NCBI GenBank assembly: GCA_016213335.1
Contig: JACRAQ010000079.1
Location: forward strand, 1 to 50,100
DNA from: Nitrosomonadales bacterium
GTDB taxonomy: Bacteria > Pseudomonadota > Gammaproteobacteria > Burkholderiales > Gallionellaceae
Length of the DNA: 50,100 nt
Direction: 5' to 3'
The notes under the pieces were generated by a model. It was not told the origin of the DNA and searched no databases. It saw only the letters and a program-made list of their open reading frames with translations. Made by a program: the position numbers and the translations under genes. Of this stretch, positions 35,506 to 43,869 are shown piece by piece (positions within the stretch are counted from its first letter, which is position 1; each line of letters begins with the position of its first letter).

Positions 35506-36999
35506 TCATTTCACGCTTGCCACTGCAACGCGCGTCTTGGGTAAACCCTTATCCAGGAAAAACCGTTCCGCGATGTTTGCGGCATCTTCCGGGCCGGCGA
35601 TATAGATTTCACCCTGGAGCAGGTCTGGGTCGCCAGAGCTGATGTTGCCGAGCTGCCTGAGCAAAGTCTCTTCACGCTTGCCACTCACGGAACGCAGGTC
35701 GAAGCCCGCAATGTGTTCTTCGTAGCGGAAGTTATCCAGCGCGTCCCGCCAGGCTTGTGCAACCTTCGGGAGATAGATGTTTTTCTGGCTCGATCCGAAC
35801 CAGTGCAGGCAGATGTTTCCCGCTTCGAGCGATAGCGCGTGTTCGATCAGGCTCTTGATCGGGGCGAACCCGCCATCGAATGCAAGGAAGTACAGGGGGC
35901 GCTGGGATTTCTCATGCAGGATGAATTCACCGTGCGGACCCTCCATCTCCACCGCGTCATGCTCCTTGAGGCGCTCGAAGACATAATCCGAAAACAGGTT
36001 GCCGCTTTGCCTGTGGATGTGGAACAGCACATTGCGGTCATCACAGGGGCAGCTGGCGATCGGCAGGTCTGCGCTGAAGGAGCCCCCGACCCGCAGTGTC
36101 GCGTTTTGCCCCGCCAGGAAGCGCAAGCGCTGGGTGCGCGGGGTCTGGAGATGCAGCAGGAGCATGTCGTCGTTGATATGCCCGATGCTTTTGACCCTGG
36201 CGCTGATCTCCTGGAAAGGAATGTCCTGCACGCTGCCCGCCACAGCCGCTTCGATGACCACATCGCTGATAGCCGTGTTGCTGCACAGGAGAATATAGCC
36301 CTGGCTGGCTTCCGCTTCGGGGATGACGAAATCATGGTGGCGTGTTTTCTTGACTTCGCCCGACACCAGCCTGGCCTTGCACAATACGCAGTTGCCGCCG
36401 CTGCAACCGTAATTGAGCGGTATGCCGGAGCGTATCGCGGCTTCCAGAAGCGAGTCATGCCCTTCGACCAGGAATTCCTGTTTGCCGGGCAGCACCGTCA
36501 CCTGCGCGGTGGTGATGCGCAGTACCGCGTCCTTGATCGCCAACGGGTTGATGAATCCGGGTTCCATAGCCAGCTCTACCTCATGTTTGATCCATGTCTT
36601 CAGCTCTTGCATCGTCGCGCGTGATTCGGTGCCGAGCCGGGATTCGACCTCTGCCAGCTTGTCCCATAGCTTGCCCAGCAGCGCATTGAACTGCTGCACT
36701 TGCCCCTGATTGATCGCCAGCGTCCTGCTGAGTTCGGTGACGCGCGCTGCCAGAACTTCCGCATCGGGCAGGACGCTCTCGAACACGCGCTTGCCAAAGG
36801 CGCGTTCCTTGATCTGGGCGACCCGCCTGGACTCTGCGGTGTCATCCAGTTGTGCATCCGGATAGCAGCTCAACAGGTTTTCGATGCTGACCATCCCGTC
36901 GTGGGAAATCATCTCCCCGTCCCGGATTTTCTTCTGGAATTCCGTGCGCGTAACGCCAACCAGTTTAGCGGCGCGTGACAGGCTCAGCATCTCGCTCAT
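35506..36999 (-). CDS. HTH-like/coiled-coil/[2Fe-2S]/reductase fusion protein
   Basis: 497 residues. Order: an N-terminal HTH-like segment (about 5-40: LSLSRAAKLVGVTRTEFQKKIRDGEM); a helical linker with coiled-coil character (about 55-145); a plant-type ferredoxin domain (about 165-255) with C199, C204, C207 and C239; and a ferredoxin-reductase-like region (about 260-497). In the reductase part the usual FAD motif RxYS is replaced by DLPIAS (311-316), while the NAD side keeps a modified FDGGFAP (374-380). So Fe-S binding looks sound but FAD binding is doubtful. The protein may be a redox-responsive regulator or an electron-transfer protein. It starts 32 bp after the CsoSCA-like gene. Confidence 0.8.
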   Translation of the reverse strand: MSEMLSLSRAAKLVGVTRTEFQKKIRDGEMISHDGMVSIENLLSCYPDAQLDDTAESRRVAQIKERAFGKRVFESVLPDAEVLAARVTELSRTLAINQGQVQQFNALLGKLWDKLAEVESRLGTESRATMQELKTWIKHEVELAMEPGFINPLAIKDAVLRITTAQVTVLPGKQEFLVEGHDSLLEAAIRSGIPLNYGCSGGNCVLCKARLVSGEVKKTRHHDFVIPEAEASQGYILLCSNTAISDVVIEAAVAGSVQDIPFQEISARVKSIGHINDDMLLLHLQTPRTQRLRFLAGQNATLRVGGSFSADLPIASCPCDDRNVLFHIHRQSGNLFSDYVFERLKEHDAVEMEGPHGEFILHEKSQRPLYFLAFDGGFAPIKSLIEHALSLEAGNICLHWFGSSQKNIYLPKVAQAWRDALDNFRYEEHIAGFDLRSVSGKREETLLRQLGNISSGDPDLLQGEIYIAGPEDAANIAERFFLDKGLPKTRVAVASVK

Positions 37000-37031
37000 G
37001 GCTTCTTCCGATTTCAGTGATTCTTGCTGAT

Positions 37032-38108
37032 TCAGTCTTCGCCGCCCAGCGTCTCCAGATGCCGCGAGCGCCAGTCGAGCACGGCGGTGCGCATCGCCAT
37101 CTTGCCAGCAAGCTCGGGGAACTCGGCGCGGATTACCTCAGCGGCGAACTGCGACAGGAAGCGGCTCTTGAGTTCCGCGCGCGCACGGTCAACTCCGATC
37201 TCGTCGTAGGGCACCGAGGCCAGCAGCAGGAAGCCATCGTCGGGCACGCGGCCCGCCGCCATGTTGGCCTGGATGATGCCGGCGGCGGTCTTGATCGGTT
37301 CGTCGAGCTTGGGGCTGTAGGGGCCGATGATCAGCGCCAGGTTGGGCGTGTGCAGGAAGTCGAAGCCGCGGCCGAGGCAGATCATCCATTCGCGGTGTTC
37401 GATGTCGAGCGAGCGCTCGTTGCGACGCATCTGCGCGCGCGCCTGCTCGATGTGCTCGAGGTTGCCGTGCAGCAACGGCATCAGGTCGGCGCGCATCTGT
37501 GCCGGCATGTCGGGCAGCAGCGCGGCGAGTTTGAGCTCCAGCGTGGCGCGGTCGTTTAAGGTCAGCGCTGCCAGGTCGAGCTTCTGGCCATCGGTGCCGT
37601 GGATGATCAGCGCATCCTCGTCGGTCTCGAAGCCGCAGACCAGCGGATAGACCGTGCCGTGCGCTGCGCCGAAGATGTGTTCGACCTGGCGGCGGATCTC
37701 GTAGGTGTGGGCGATGGCGGCACCGGTGTCGTAGTTGAAACCGGCGCAGCCGCGCTGTGGATCGCCCTTCGAGTAATGGTAGGTGATGAAGAAGATCACG
37801 CGGCGGCCGCTGCTGACCATGCGCTGTACGTGGTGGGCCAGCACCTCGCCCAAGTGCGGCCAGCCGAGGTCGAACATGCCGCCGAGGTTGCGGAAGGGCA
37901 TCAGGATGCCGACGGGGGTGTTGGTGGCGACCGGAATGTTGATGCGTCCGTCCATGCACTTGAGCACGGCAATCGCCGTCGGGTGCTCGGCCAGATAGCG
38001 CTCGCGCGCCAGCCAGGCTTCGGGGCTGCGGTAATTTGCGCCGTGGCGGTCGGCCAGGTCGAACAGCCAGGCTATGCGTTCCTGTATGGGTCTGCGGTGG
38101 ATGGCCAT
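37032..38108 (-). CDS. Carbonic anhydrase-like protein (CsoSCA-like)
   Basis: 358 residues, no signal peptide. Candidate zinc-site residues follow the beta-class carbonic anhydrase plan: C51-M-D53-G-R55 (CxDxR) and H111...C121 in HYSKGDPQRGC. The long His-to-Cys spacing is like that of CsoSCA, the carboxysome shell enzyme, not the HxxC of ordinary beta enzymes. The family assignment is by eye. No RuBisCO or shell genes are present, and the fusion reductase follows 32 bp later in the same direction. Carbonic anhydrase activity is therefore plausible but unproven; it could equally be a metal-binding protein of another function. Confidence 0.5.
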   Translation of the reverse strand: MAIHRRPIQERIAWLFDLADRHGANYRSPEAWLARERYLAEHPTAIAVLKCMDGRINIPVATNTPVGILMPFRNLGGMFDLGWPHLGEVLAHHVQRMVSSGRRVIFFITYHYSKGDPQRGCAGFNYDTGAAIAHTYEIRRQVEHIFGAAHGTVYPLVCGFETDEDALIIHGTDGQKLDLAALTLNDRATLELKLAALLPDMPAQMRADLMPLLHGNLEHIEQARAQMRRNERSLDIEHREWMICLGRGFDFLHTPNLALIIGPYSPKLDEPIKTAAGIIQANMAAGRVPDDGFLLLASVPYDEIGVDRARAELKSRFLSQFAAEVIRAEFPELAGKMAMRTAVLDWRSRHLETLGGED

Positions 38109-38319
38109 CAGGGGTTTTCTCCGGAGTGCGTGTTCGAGCTAGTAGGGGCGGTCAGGCCGCGAAGGAGAAACCGCCCTGCATGCGCCCACGATTTTACACT
38201 GCATTCTTTCCACAAGCTTTCCGGGAATCCACGCAAGGCCAGCAGTGTCAGCAGCAAAATTATATTTCGCAGTACCCAATCAAACTGGCAATCCGGGCTG
38301 CATGGACTGCCGTGCCGGC

Positions 38320-39240
38320 TCATTCCCATTCCAGCACCAGGTACATGAAGCTGACATTGCGGCGGTTGATGGTGTCGAACAAGACCCATTTTCCCTGCTC
38401 GGATCGCGCGGCGCTTTCGATGGTCTGCTGCAAGCCCAGCCCTTGCCTGATCGCGGCACGCACATCTTCGAGCAGGGTGGTGAGATAGCGCTGCACGTTG
38501 TCCAGGGCGCCATGCCATTCCTGCACCACCGGGCCGTGGCCGGGGATGGCGCGCTCGGCCGGAATGGCGCGCAGTTGGGCAATCGCCTGCAGCCAGCCCT
38601 GAAGGTTGCCATCCATTGAAGGAGTGCGCTCGACAAAGAGCAGGTCGCCTGTCCACAGCGTGGCGGTGGCAGTGTCGAACACGGTGAGGTCGCTGTGCGA
38701 ATGTGCGGGGGCATAGGCGGTCAGCAGCAAGGTGCGCCCGCCCAGGTCTATGCTTTGCGCCCCCCCGATTTGCAACGCGGGCGGGATCAGCTCGCTGCCT
38801 GCGGCATCCGCACCTACCCATTCGGCCTGATTGCGCAGATAGACTTCCTTGCGCTGCTCCATGCCCGCAGCAAGGTTTTCGTGGCCGACGAAGGTGGGGT
38901 TGTCCTTCTTGAAGGCGGCGTTGCCGAACACGTGATCGGGGTGGACGTGGGTGTTGATCACGAACAGGATGGGCAGGTCTGTCACCTTGCGGATCGCTTC
39001 GCGCAACTGCGCCCCGATTTTGGGGGAGCCGCCGCTGTCTATCACTGCCACGCCCTTGCTGCCGATGATGAAGCCGATGTTGCAGATGTCACCGCCGTAG
39101 CCGGCATTGATATCGCGATGCTCGCCGCGATGCACATAAACACCGGGCGCGGCTTGTTCGACCGCGAAGGGTGCGGCAAGTACTGCGCCACCGTGCAGCA
39201 GTGCGAGCAACAGCAGGCATTTGTTTATACATGGCGACAT
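38320..39240 (-). CDS. Exported metallo-beta-lactamase-fold hydrolase
   Basis: 306 residues with a signal peptide (about 1-22). The zinc motif THVHPDH is intact, with the further ligands in APAHSHSDL, WTGDLLF and PGHGPV. The overall pattern and the C-terminal VSFMYLVLEWE end match the family named quinoprotein relay system zinc metallohydrolase 2 (related to SoxH). Such proteins are usually encoded with PQQ dehydrogenases or Sox genes; neither is here. Substrate unknown. It may be the first gene of a minus-strand run with the CsoSCA-like gene, although a 211-bp gap intervenes. Confidence 0.87.
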   Translation of the reverse strand: MSPCINKCLLLLALLHGGAVLAAPFAVEQAAPGVYVHRGEHRDINAGYGGDICNIGFIIGSKGVAVIDSGGSPKIGAQLREAIRKVTDLPILFVINTHVHPDHVFGNAAFKKDNPTFVGHENLAAGMEQRKEVYLRNQAEWVGADAAGSELIPPALQIGGAQSIDLGGRTLLLTAYAPAHSHSDLTVFDTATATLWTGDLLFVERTPSMDGNLQGWLQAIAQLRAIPAERAIPGHGPVVQEWHGALDNVQRYLTTLLEDVRAAIRQGLGLQQTIESAARSEQGKWVLFDTINRRNVSFMYLVLEWE

Positions 39241-39496
39241 AAGTTTACTCTGCGAACCGGCATCGGGGCCGCGCGGTGCCCGGCATCCTCATGTGCTGAT
39301 TTGCGCACTGTACTGGAAACAGGTAATACATCAGGGGCAGGCACGGTTTCCAGGCCAGCGGGCAGCTCATGTTATCCCTGCGCACGGGTTTGAATTAGTG
39401 ATCACTGCCGGTGCGGAAAGCAAGCTCAATGAATTCCCGCATGGCCTCCGAAGATGAATGGGGGAGTTCGGAGTCGAATTATTTACAGCGGACGCC

Positions 39497-40249
39497 TCAC
39501 TTGGTGCGCGGCAATACGGGCGTCAGTCCTCCTGGCAGAGCGGGGGCTGGCTTGACAGCAGGAGCAGGTACGGGGGCTGGCGCGGGTAAAGGCACAGCAT
39601 TCATTGAGGGCGGCGGGTTGAGCGGCAATGTTTGAATTACAGGTGCTGGCATGGGGCTCACCACCTTGTCCAATGTGCCGGGGCTGGGGGGGATGATAAG
39701 TTGCGCAGGCTCTCTCAGGGGTGGCTGAGAAACAACCTCTTTCCTCATAGCCGGAAATGTGCCGGGCTGCGGCTGGGCTACGCCCGGAGCAATGCCTTCT
39801 GCCGGCTTGATAATGGCATCGGGGAGCTTGATCGTGCGTTGTACTGCGAGGTCGTTGATTTTTTGTTGCACGGCATCTCCAGCTTGCTTCTGCTGATTGC
39901 CCGATGGCTGTTTGGCACCCGACTGGGTATCGTCAGCGCCGCCGCCCTTTTTCTGCTGCGAGGACGAACTGCCATCGGCAGAGCCGGATTGCTTTTGCTG
40001 ATTGGCAGATGATTGTTTGGCACCCGACTGGGTATCGGCAGCGCCGCTGCCCTTTTTCTGCTGTGCTGAGGTAACAGGCGCTACGTTGCCTGCAGTCGTA
40101 TTTGCCCCGGAATTTGCGCCTGTCTCAGGCTTCACTCCCCTGTCCAGTTCCTGAGCAATACCAATCGAGGCGCCGAGGCTGGCAACCAGAGCGCTGATGG
40201 CGAGAGCAGCCTTGCGTTTCTTCAAGTAGCGGCGTTCAGATGAAGTCAT
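39497..40249 (-). CDS. Exported or anchored repeat and Pro-rich protein
   Basis: 250 residues from the ATG at 40249, which overlaps the preceding stop (ATGA) and has GAGGA upstream. A basic start (KKRK) and a hydrophobic segment (about 14-32) form a signal peptide or anchor. Two ~33-residue imperfect repeats follow (QQKKGSGAADTQSGAKQ and QQKKGGGADDTQSGAKQ), then a Pro/Ala-rich tail with PAPAPVPAPAVKPAP. Low complexity suggests an extended periplasmic or surface linker. No family recognised. Confidence 0.65.
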   Translation of the reverse strand: MTSSERRYLKKRKAALAISALVASLGASIGIAQELDRGVKPETGANSGANTTAGNVAPVTSAQQKKGSGAADTQSGAKQSSANQQKQSGSADGSSSSQQKKGGGADDTQSGAKQPSGNQQKQAGDAVQQKINDLAVQRTIKLPDAIIKPAEGIAPGVAQPQPGTFPAMRKEVVSQPPLREPAQLIIPPSPGTLDKVVSPMPAPVIQTLPLNPPPSMNAVPLPAPAPVPAPAVKPAPALPGGLTPVLPRTK

Positions 40250-40953
40250 TTCAATTCCTCCAGACGATTTAGCATCCATTCCTCAAGAGCACGGGCATGG
40301 CATTCGGCCTTTTCCAGTACTCCATTAGGGCGAGATAAACGATGGCGCTTGCAATAACTCGCTATTGCCTTATCCGGATCAAGCATCCCGGCCAGAGTGA
40401 AGCCCTGGACACCGGACTCTGCAAGCCAGTTTTCGGAAATGTCGCATGGTGTATTGTGCTCCTGCTTCAGCAATTGCGATAGCTGTTGATAAAGTGCCGT
40501 ATAGATGCGTAGCCCCTCAATCGACAAGACTGCGCCCTGGTTTTCCAGATAGCCGGCGACCGTTCCTGTTTTACCCCTTTCACCCGTACTATCCGGAACC
40601 AATGGCAGGATGGTAAACCACTCATGGCCATGAGTCACATTGCGGCCGAGCGGGTAAATCCGGCAAACCATGGGCCTTCCAGGATGGACTGTGCAGCCGG
40701 AGACATCAAGAAACTTGCATGAGCCGTCTTCCAGCCGCTGAAGGTAATAGCCATCTGTCAAATGGTCACGAATGACATCCGTGGTGGAAACACCCAGTGC
40801 TTCGGCCAATTGAAGCAAATCAAAAGGGCCAACAGGAATACGATATTGGCGGCAGCAGCGTGTGCACCGGTTGCACTGATAAGCGAACCTGGAGTCCCTC
40901 GTCAGTTCGCTTTCCTCATCACCTGCAAAAACCTCACCGTGTGTCTTTTCCAT
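40246..40953 (-). CDS. YkgJ-family cysteine cluster (Zn/Fe-chelating) protein
   Basis: 235 residues. The metal-binding cysteines are CNRCTRCC near residue 27, then CKFLDVSGC and CRIYPLGR. This family (Pfam zinc- or iron-chelating domain) is widespread; many members bind Fe-S or zinc, and function is mostly unknown. It is translationally coupled to the Pro-rich exported protein downstream. The C-terminal ~90 residues are helical and specific to this protein. Confidence 0.85.
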   Translation of the reverse strand: MEKTHGEVFAGDEESELTRDSRFAYQCNRCTRCCRQYRIPVGPFDLLQLAEALGVSTTDVIRDHLTDGYYLQRLEDGSCKFLDVSGCTVHPGRPMVCRIYPLGRNVTHGHEWFTILPLVPDSTGERGKTGTVAGYLENQGAVLSIEGLRIYTALYQQLSQLLKQEHNTPCDISENWLAESGVQGFTLAGMLDPDKAIASYCKRHRLSRPNGVLEKAECHARALEEWMLNRLEELK

Positions 40954-41278
40954 CCTTGAGCCTTCATGCGTGCCGCAGCGAAAAAAATTTCAGGGTTGTA
41001 TTTCCATTGTGAATTGTATTTCCTTTCGAAAGTTATCCAAAGGGTTAAGAAGATAAATGAAAAAATCCTGGGCAAGCCATGGTTTTACTGCGGCTTTACC
41101 CCGGACAAATATCCCCGTTCTCAATAGGTGCTGTTTACCGAGCCAGGGCATGGGTTAAAATCTGAGCGGTTTCCCCGCCATTATTTTTCAAACCCGCCTT
41201 GACCACCGCACTTTTCTCGCCAATGCGCAGCGACCACCTTTGTCAATGCCGCGAGCTGCGGCGTTGCTCCCGTCAACA
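40954..41278 (+). promoter_or_regulatory. Intergenic region with candidate FGGY-kinase promoter
   Basis: 325 bp without a gene, between divergent genes. A candidate promoter reads TTTACC (41134-41139), 16 bp, TAAAAT (41156-41161). The same TGGGTTAAAATC string recurs upstream of the rlmN-like gene at 42711. The AT-rich stretch 40985-41075 would serve the minus-strand gene. Confidence 0.35.
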
Positions 41279-42649
41279 ATGATCCGCGCCATTGCCCTCG
41301 ACCTCGGCAGCACTTCCATCAAGGCTGGCTTGCTGGATGGCGATGGCGTATTGGGCAACATCGTGTCGCAGCCCGCGCCGTCCGTCACCGGCAACGACGG
41401 ATGCCGCGAAAGCGATGCACTGGCCTATGCCGAGGCCGCAGACCGGGTGCTTGCCGAGTGCCTCGCGCGCACCGCTGAAAAACCGCCGCTCGGCCTGTGC
41501 AGCCAGCGCTCTTCCTTCCTGATCTGGGGGCGCGCCACCGGCAGGCCCGTCACTCCGCTGGTTTCCTGGCAGGACACGCGCGGCGCGGCGAGCTGCGAGG
41601 AACTGAAAAACTCGGAAAGCATGATCCGCGAGCTCACCGGGCTGCGGCTCGCGCCGTATTATTTCGCGCCCAAACTGCGCGTGGTGTTGCGCGAGCATCC
41701 GGGATGGCGCGCGCAACTCGAGCGCGGCGAGCTGCTGGCGGGCACGCTCGACAGCTTCCTGGTCTGGCGCTGGACGCATGGGGCGCAGCATGTCAGCGAT
41801 GCCTCCATGGCCGCGCGCACCCTGCTGATGGACATCCGGCAGGGGCAATGGTCGCCCGGGCTGTGCGATCTGTTCGGCATCCCTTCTGCCATGCTGCCGC
41901 GCATCCAGCCTTCTACCGGCATGAGACTGCAATTGGACAGCGGCCTTACCTTGCAGGCCAGCGTGGGCGACCAGTCTGCCGCGCTCATCGCGGGCGTTTC
42001 CGGCCCTGCGGAGGCGCTGGTCAACCTCGGCACCGGCGGCTTCGTCATCCGCTATCTGGAGGAAGGTGCAAAAACACAGGAGGGCTATCTGCGTACGCTG
42101 GTCTACCAGGACAGCCGCACGCATCTCGCCATCGAGGGCACGCTAAATTCCCTCGCTGCCGCTCTCGCGCCTTACCCGGTCAGCGAGTGCCGCGTTGAAG
42201 ATTTTGGAATGGACAATATCTTCTGTCTCTCCGAGCCCGGCGGCATCGGCGCACCTTACTTCCGCAGCGATCTCGGTCTTTGCTTTTCCGAACCCGTCGG
42301 CCACCTGCCGCCACAGCGCGTTGCGGCGCTGCTGCTGGAAGGCATCATCTTCCGCGTGGCGCGCATCCTGGAAGATTTCCATCGCGCCTCGCCGCTCGAG
42401 CGCGTTTATCTCTCGGGCGGCCTGTCGGAACTGCGCAGCCTGCAACACGGTATCGCGCTGTGCGCGCCCTGCGCCGTCCATCTTTTGCAGCAGAAGGAAT
42501 CCAGCCTGCAAGGCGCGGCGCTGCTCGCGGCAGGTCTGGCGCCGGCAAGCCATCGGGCAGCAGAAAAAATAGAGGCAGGAGACTCATCCCTTCCTGAGAA
42601 ATTCCGGCGCTGGCAGGGCTGGTTCGATAGCTTGCTGAGAACAGGCTGA
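41279..42649 (+). CDS. FGGY-family carbohydrate kinase
   Basis: 456 residues. The phosphate-binding ALDLGSTSIKAGL at the N-terminus and NLGTGGF and VYLSGGLSEL blocks identify an ASKHA sugar kinase of the FGGY type. The VSWQDTRGA and VGDQSAALIAGV blocks are like glycerol kinase, but the protein is shorter than GlpK (about 500) and no glycerol or pentose genes are near, so the substrate is open. The start at 41279 gives MIRAIALDLGS; an upstream in-frame ATG at 41246 is less likely. Confidence 0.87.
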   Translation: MIRAIALDLGSTSIKAGLLDGDGVLGNIVSQPAPSVTGNDGCRESDALAYAEAADRVLAECLARTAEKPPLGLCSQRSSFLIWGRATGRPVTPLVSWQDTRGAASCEELKNSESMIRELTGLRLAPYYFAPKLRVVLREHPGWRAQLERGELLAGTLDSFLVWRWTHGAQHVSDASMAARTLLMDIRQGQWSPGLCDLFGIPSAMLPRIQPSTGMRLQLDSGLTLQASVGDQSAALIAGVSGPAEALVNLGTGGFVIRYLEEGAKTQEGYLRTLVYQDSRTHLAIEGTLNSLAAALAPYPVSECRVEDFGMDNIFCLSEPGGIGAPYFRSDLGLCFSEPVGHLPPQRVAALLLEGIIFRVARILEDFHRASPLERVYLSGGLSELRSLQHGIALCAPCAVHLLQQKESSLQGAALLAAGLAPASHRAAEKIEAGDSSLPEKFRRWQGWFDSLLRTG

Positions 42650-42710
42650 AGCAGATTCGCCATCAGCAGGGTGTGTAAGCGAAGCGCGCATCTCTTGCTG
42701 CGCCGGAGCT

Positions 42711-42721
42711 TGGGTTAAAAT
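42711..42721 (+). promoter_or_regulatory. Candidate promoter -10 region of the rlmN-like gene
   Basis: TGGGTTAAAAT repeats the string found upstream of the FGGY kinase. TTGCTG (42695-42700) would be the -35 box, 15 bp away. The start codon is 60 bp downstream. Tentative. Confidence 0.3.
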
Positions 42722-42780
42722 CCGTTCAACCCCAAGGCAATAATTGTAAGCACACCTTGATTTCCGTTCCCCACTCCCCG

Positions 42781-43866
42781 ATGCGCATCTCACAGCTTAG
42801 CCAACGTCTGCGCGATCTCGGCGCCAAGCCGTGCCACGAAGACCGCCTGTTGCGTGGCTGGAGCCGGGTCTGCTCATATGACAGGAAGCACAGCCCAGCT
42901 GGGACATTCTTTCCGCTTGCGTTGCGCGATGCGTTGCCCGCCATCGAGGCGGAGCTGGATGGGCTGGCGCGCCTGCGCGGCGAATACCCAGCCGATGATG
43001 AGATCGCGCGGCTGCTGGTGGAGCTGCATGACGGCCAGATGGTGGAGAGCGTGCTGCTGCCGCGCGGCGGGCTGTGCGTTTCGACGCAGGTGGGCTGTGC
43101 CGTGGGCTGCGTGTTCTGCATGAGCGGTCGCGATGGCCTGCTGCGCCAGCTCGGCAGCGCCGAGATCGTGGCGCAGGTGGTGCTCGCGCGCAAGCGCCGT
43201 GCCGTGAGCAAGGTGGTGTTCATGGGCATGGGCGAACCGGCCCACAATCTCGACAACGTGCTGGAAGCAATCCAGTTGCTCGGCACGCATGGCGGCATTG
43301 CGCACAAGAACCTGGTTTTCTCCACGGTCGGCGATCTGCGTGTGTTCGAGCGGCTGATGGAGGGGATAAATCACAAACCCCCACCCCAACCCTCCCCCGG
43401 AGGGAGAGGGGGCAATGGTGAAGGGCAATCTTCAATTCCAGCGGTCAAGCCGGCGCTCGCGCTCTCACTGCACACCACCGAGGCCGCGCTGCGCGCCCGG
43501 TTGCTGCCACGCGCACCGCAGATTGCCATCGAAGAACTGGTGGAACGCTGCGAGGCGTATGCACGCGTCACTTCCTATCCGACCCAGTATCAATGGACGC
43601 TGATCGAGGGTGTCAACGACAGCGACGCCGAGCTGGGACGGATCGCGCAGCTCCTCGCAGGCAAATACGCCATCATGAATTTCATTCCCTTCAACGAAGT
43701 AGAAGGGCTGGCCTATCGCCGTCCTTCATCAGAACGGATTGAGTTGATGGTGGATACGCTGAAGCGGCATGGCATTCTCGCCAAGGTACGCGATTCGGCA
43801 GGGCAGGAGATAGAGGGGGCGTGCGGGCAGTTGCGGGCGCGGAAATTCAAAAGTAGTTATGATTGA
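42781..43866 (+). CDS. RlmN-like radical SAM RNA methyltransferase
   Basis: 361 residues. The radical SAM motif CAVGCVFC and the methyl-carrying cysteine near the C-terminus (GACGQL) match RlmN/Cfr enzymes, which methylate C2 or C8 of adenine in 23S rRNA and tRNA by ping-pong chemistry. FMGMGEPAHNLDNV and ALSLHT are typical. Residues about 197-221 are a low-complexity insertion coded by a GC-rich repeat. The N-terminal domain is shorter than in E. coli RlmN, so this may be a second paralogue. The stop is 3 bp from the convergent AAA gene. Confidence 0.87.
   Translation: MRISQLSQRLRDLGAKPCHEDRLLRGWSRVCSYDRKHSPAGTFFPLALRDALPAIEAELDGLARLRGEYPADDEIARLLVELHDGQMVESVLLPRGGLCVSTQVGCAVGCVFCMSGRDGLLRQLGSAEIVAQVVLARKRRAVSKVVFMGMGEPAHNLDNVLEAIQLLGTHGGIAHKNLVFSTVGDLRVFERLMEGINHKPPPQPSPGGRGGNGEGQSSIPAVKPALALSLHTTEAALRARLLPRAPQIAIEELVERCEAYARVTSYPTQYQWTLIEGVNDSDAELGRIAQLLAGKYAIMNFIPFNEVEGLAYRRPSSERIELMVDTLKRHGILAKVRDSAGQEIEGACGQLRARKFKSSYD
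43370..43443. repeat. GC-rich palindromic repeat inserted inside the rlmN-like gene
   Basis: CCCCCACCCCAACCC followed by an imperfect hairpin of CCCTCC...GGGAGAGGG. This kind of sequence is normally intergenic in betaproteobacteria. Here it is translated as NHKPPPQPSPGGRGGNGEG between two conserved enzyme blocks. It keeps the frame. Confidence 0.7.
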
Positions 43867-43869
43867 GCG

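Noticed and set aside
36975-37559. Plus-strand frame opposite the CsoSCA-like gene
   Set aside because: Antisense to a protein with a plausible metal site; no domain.
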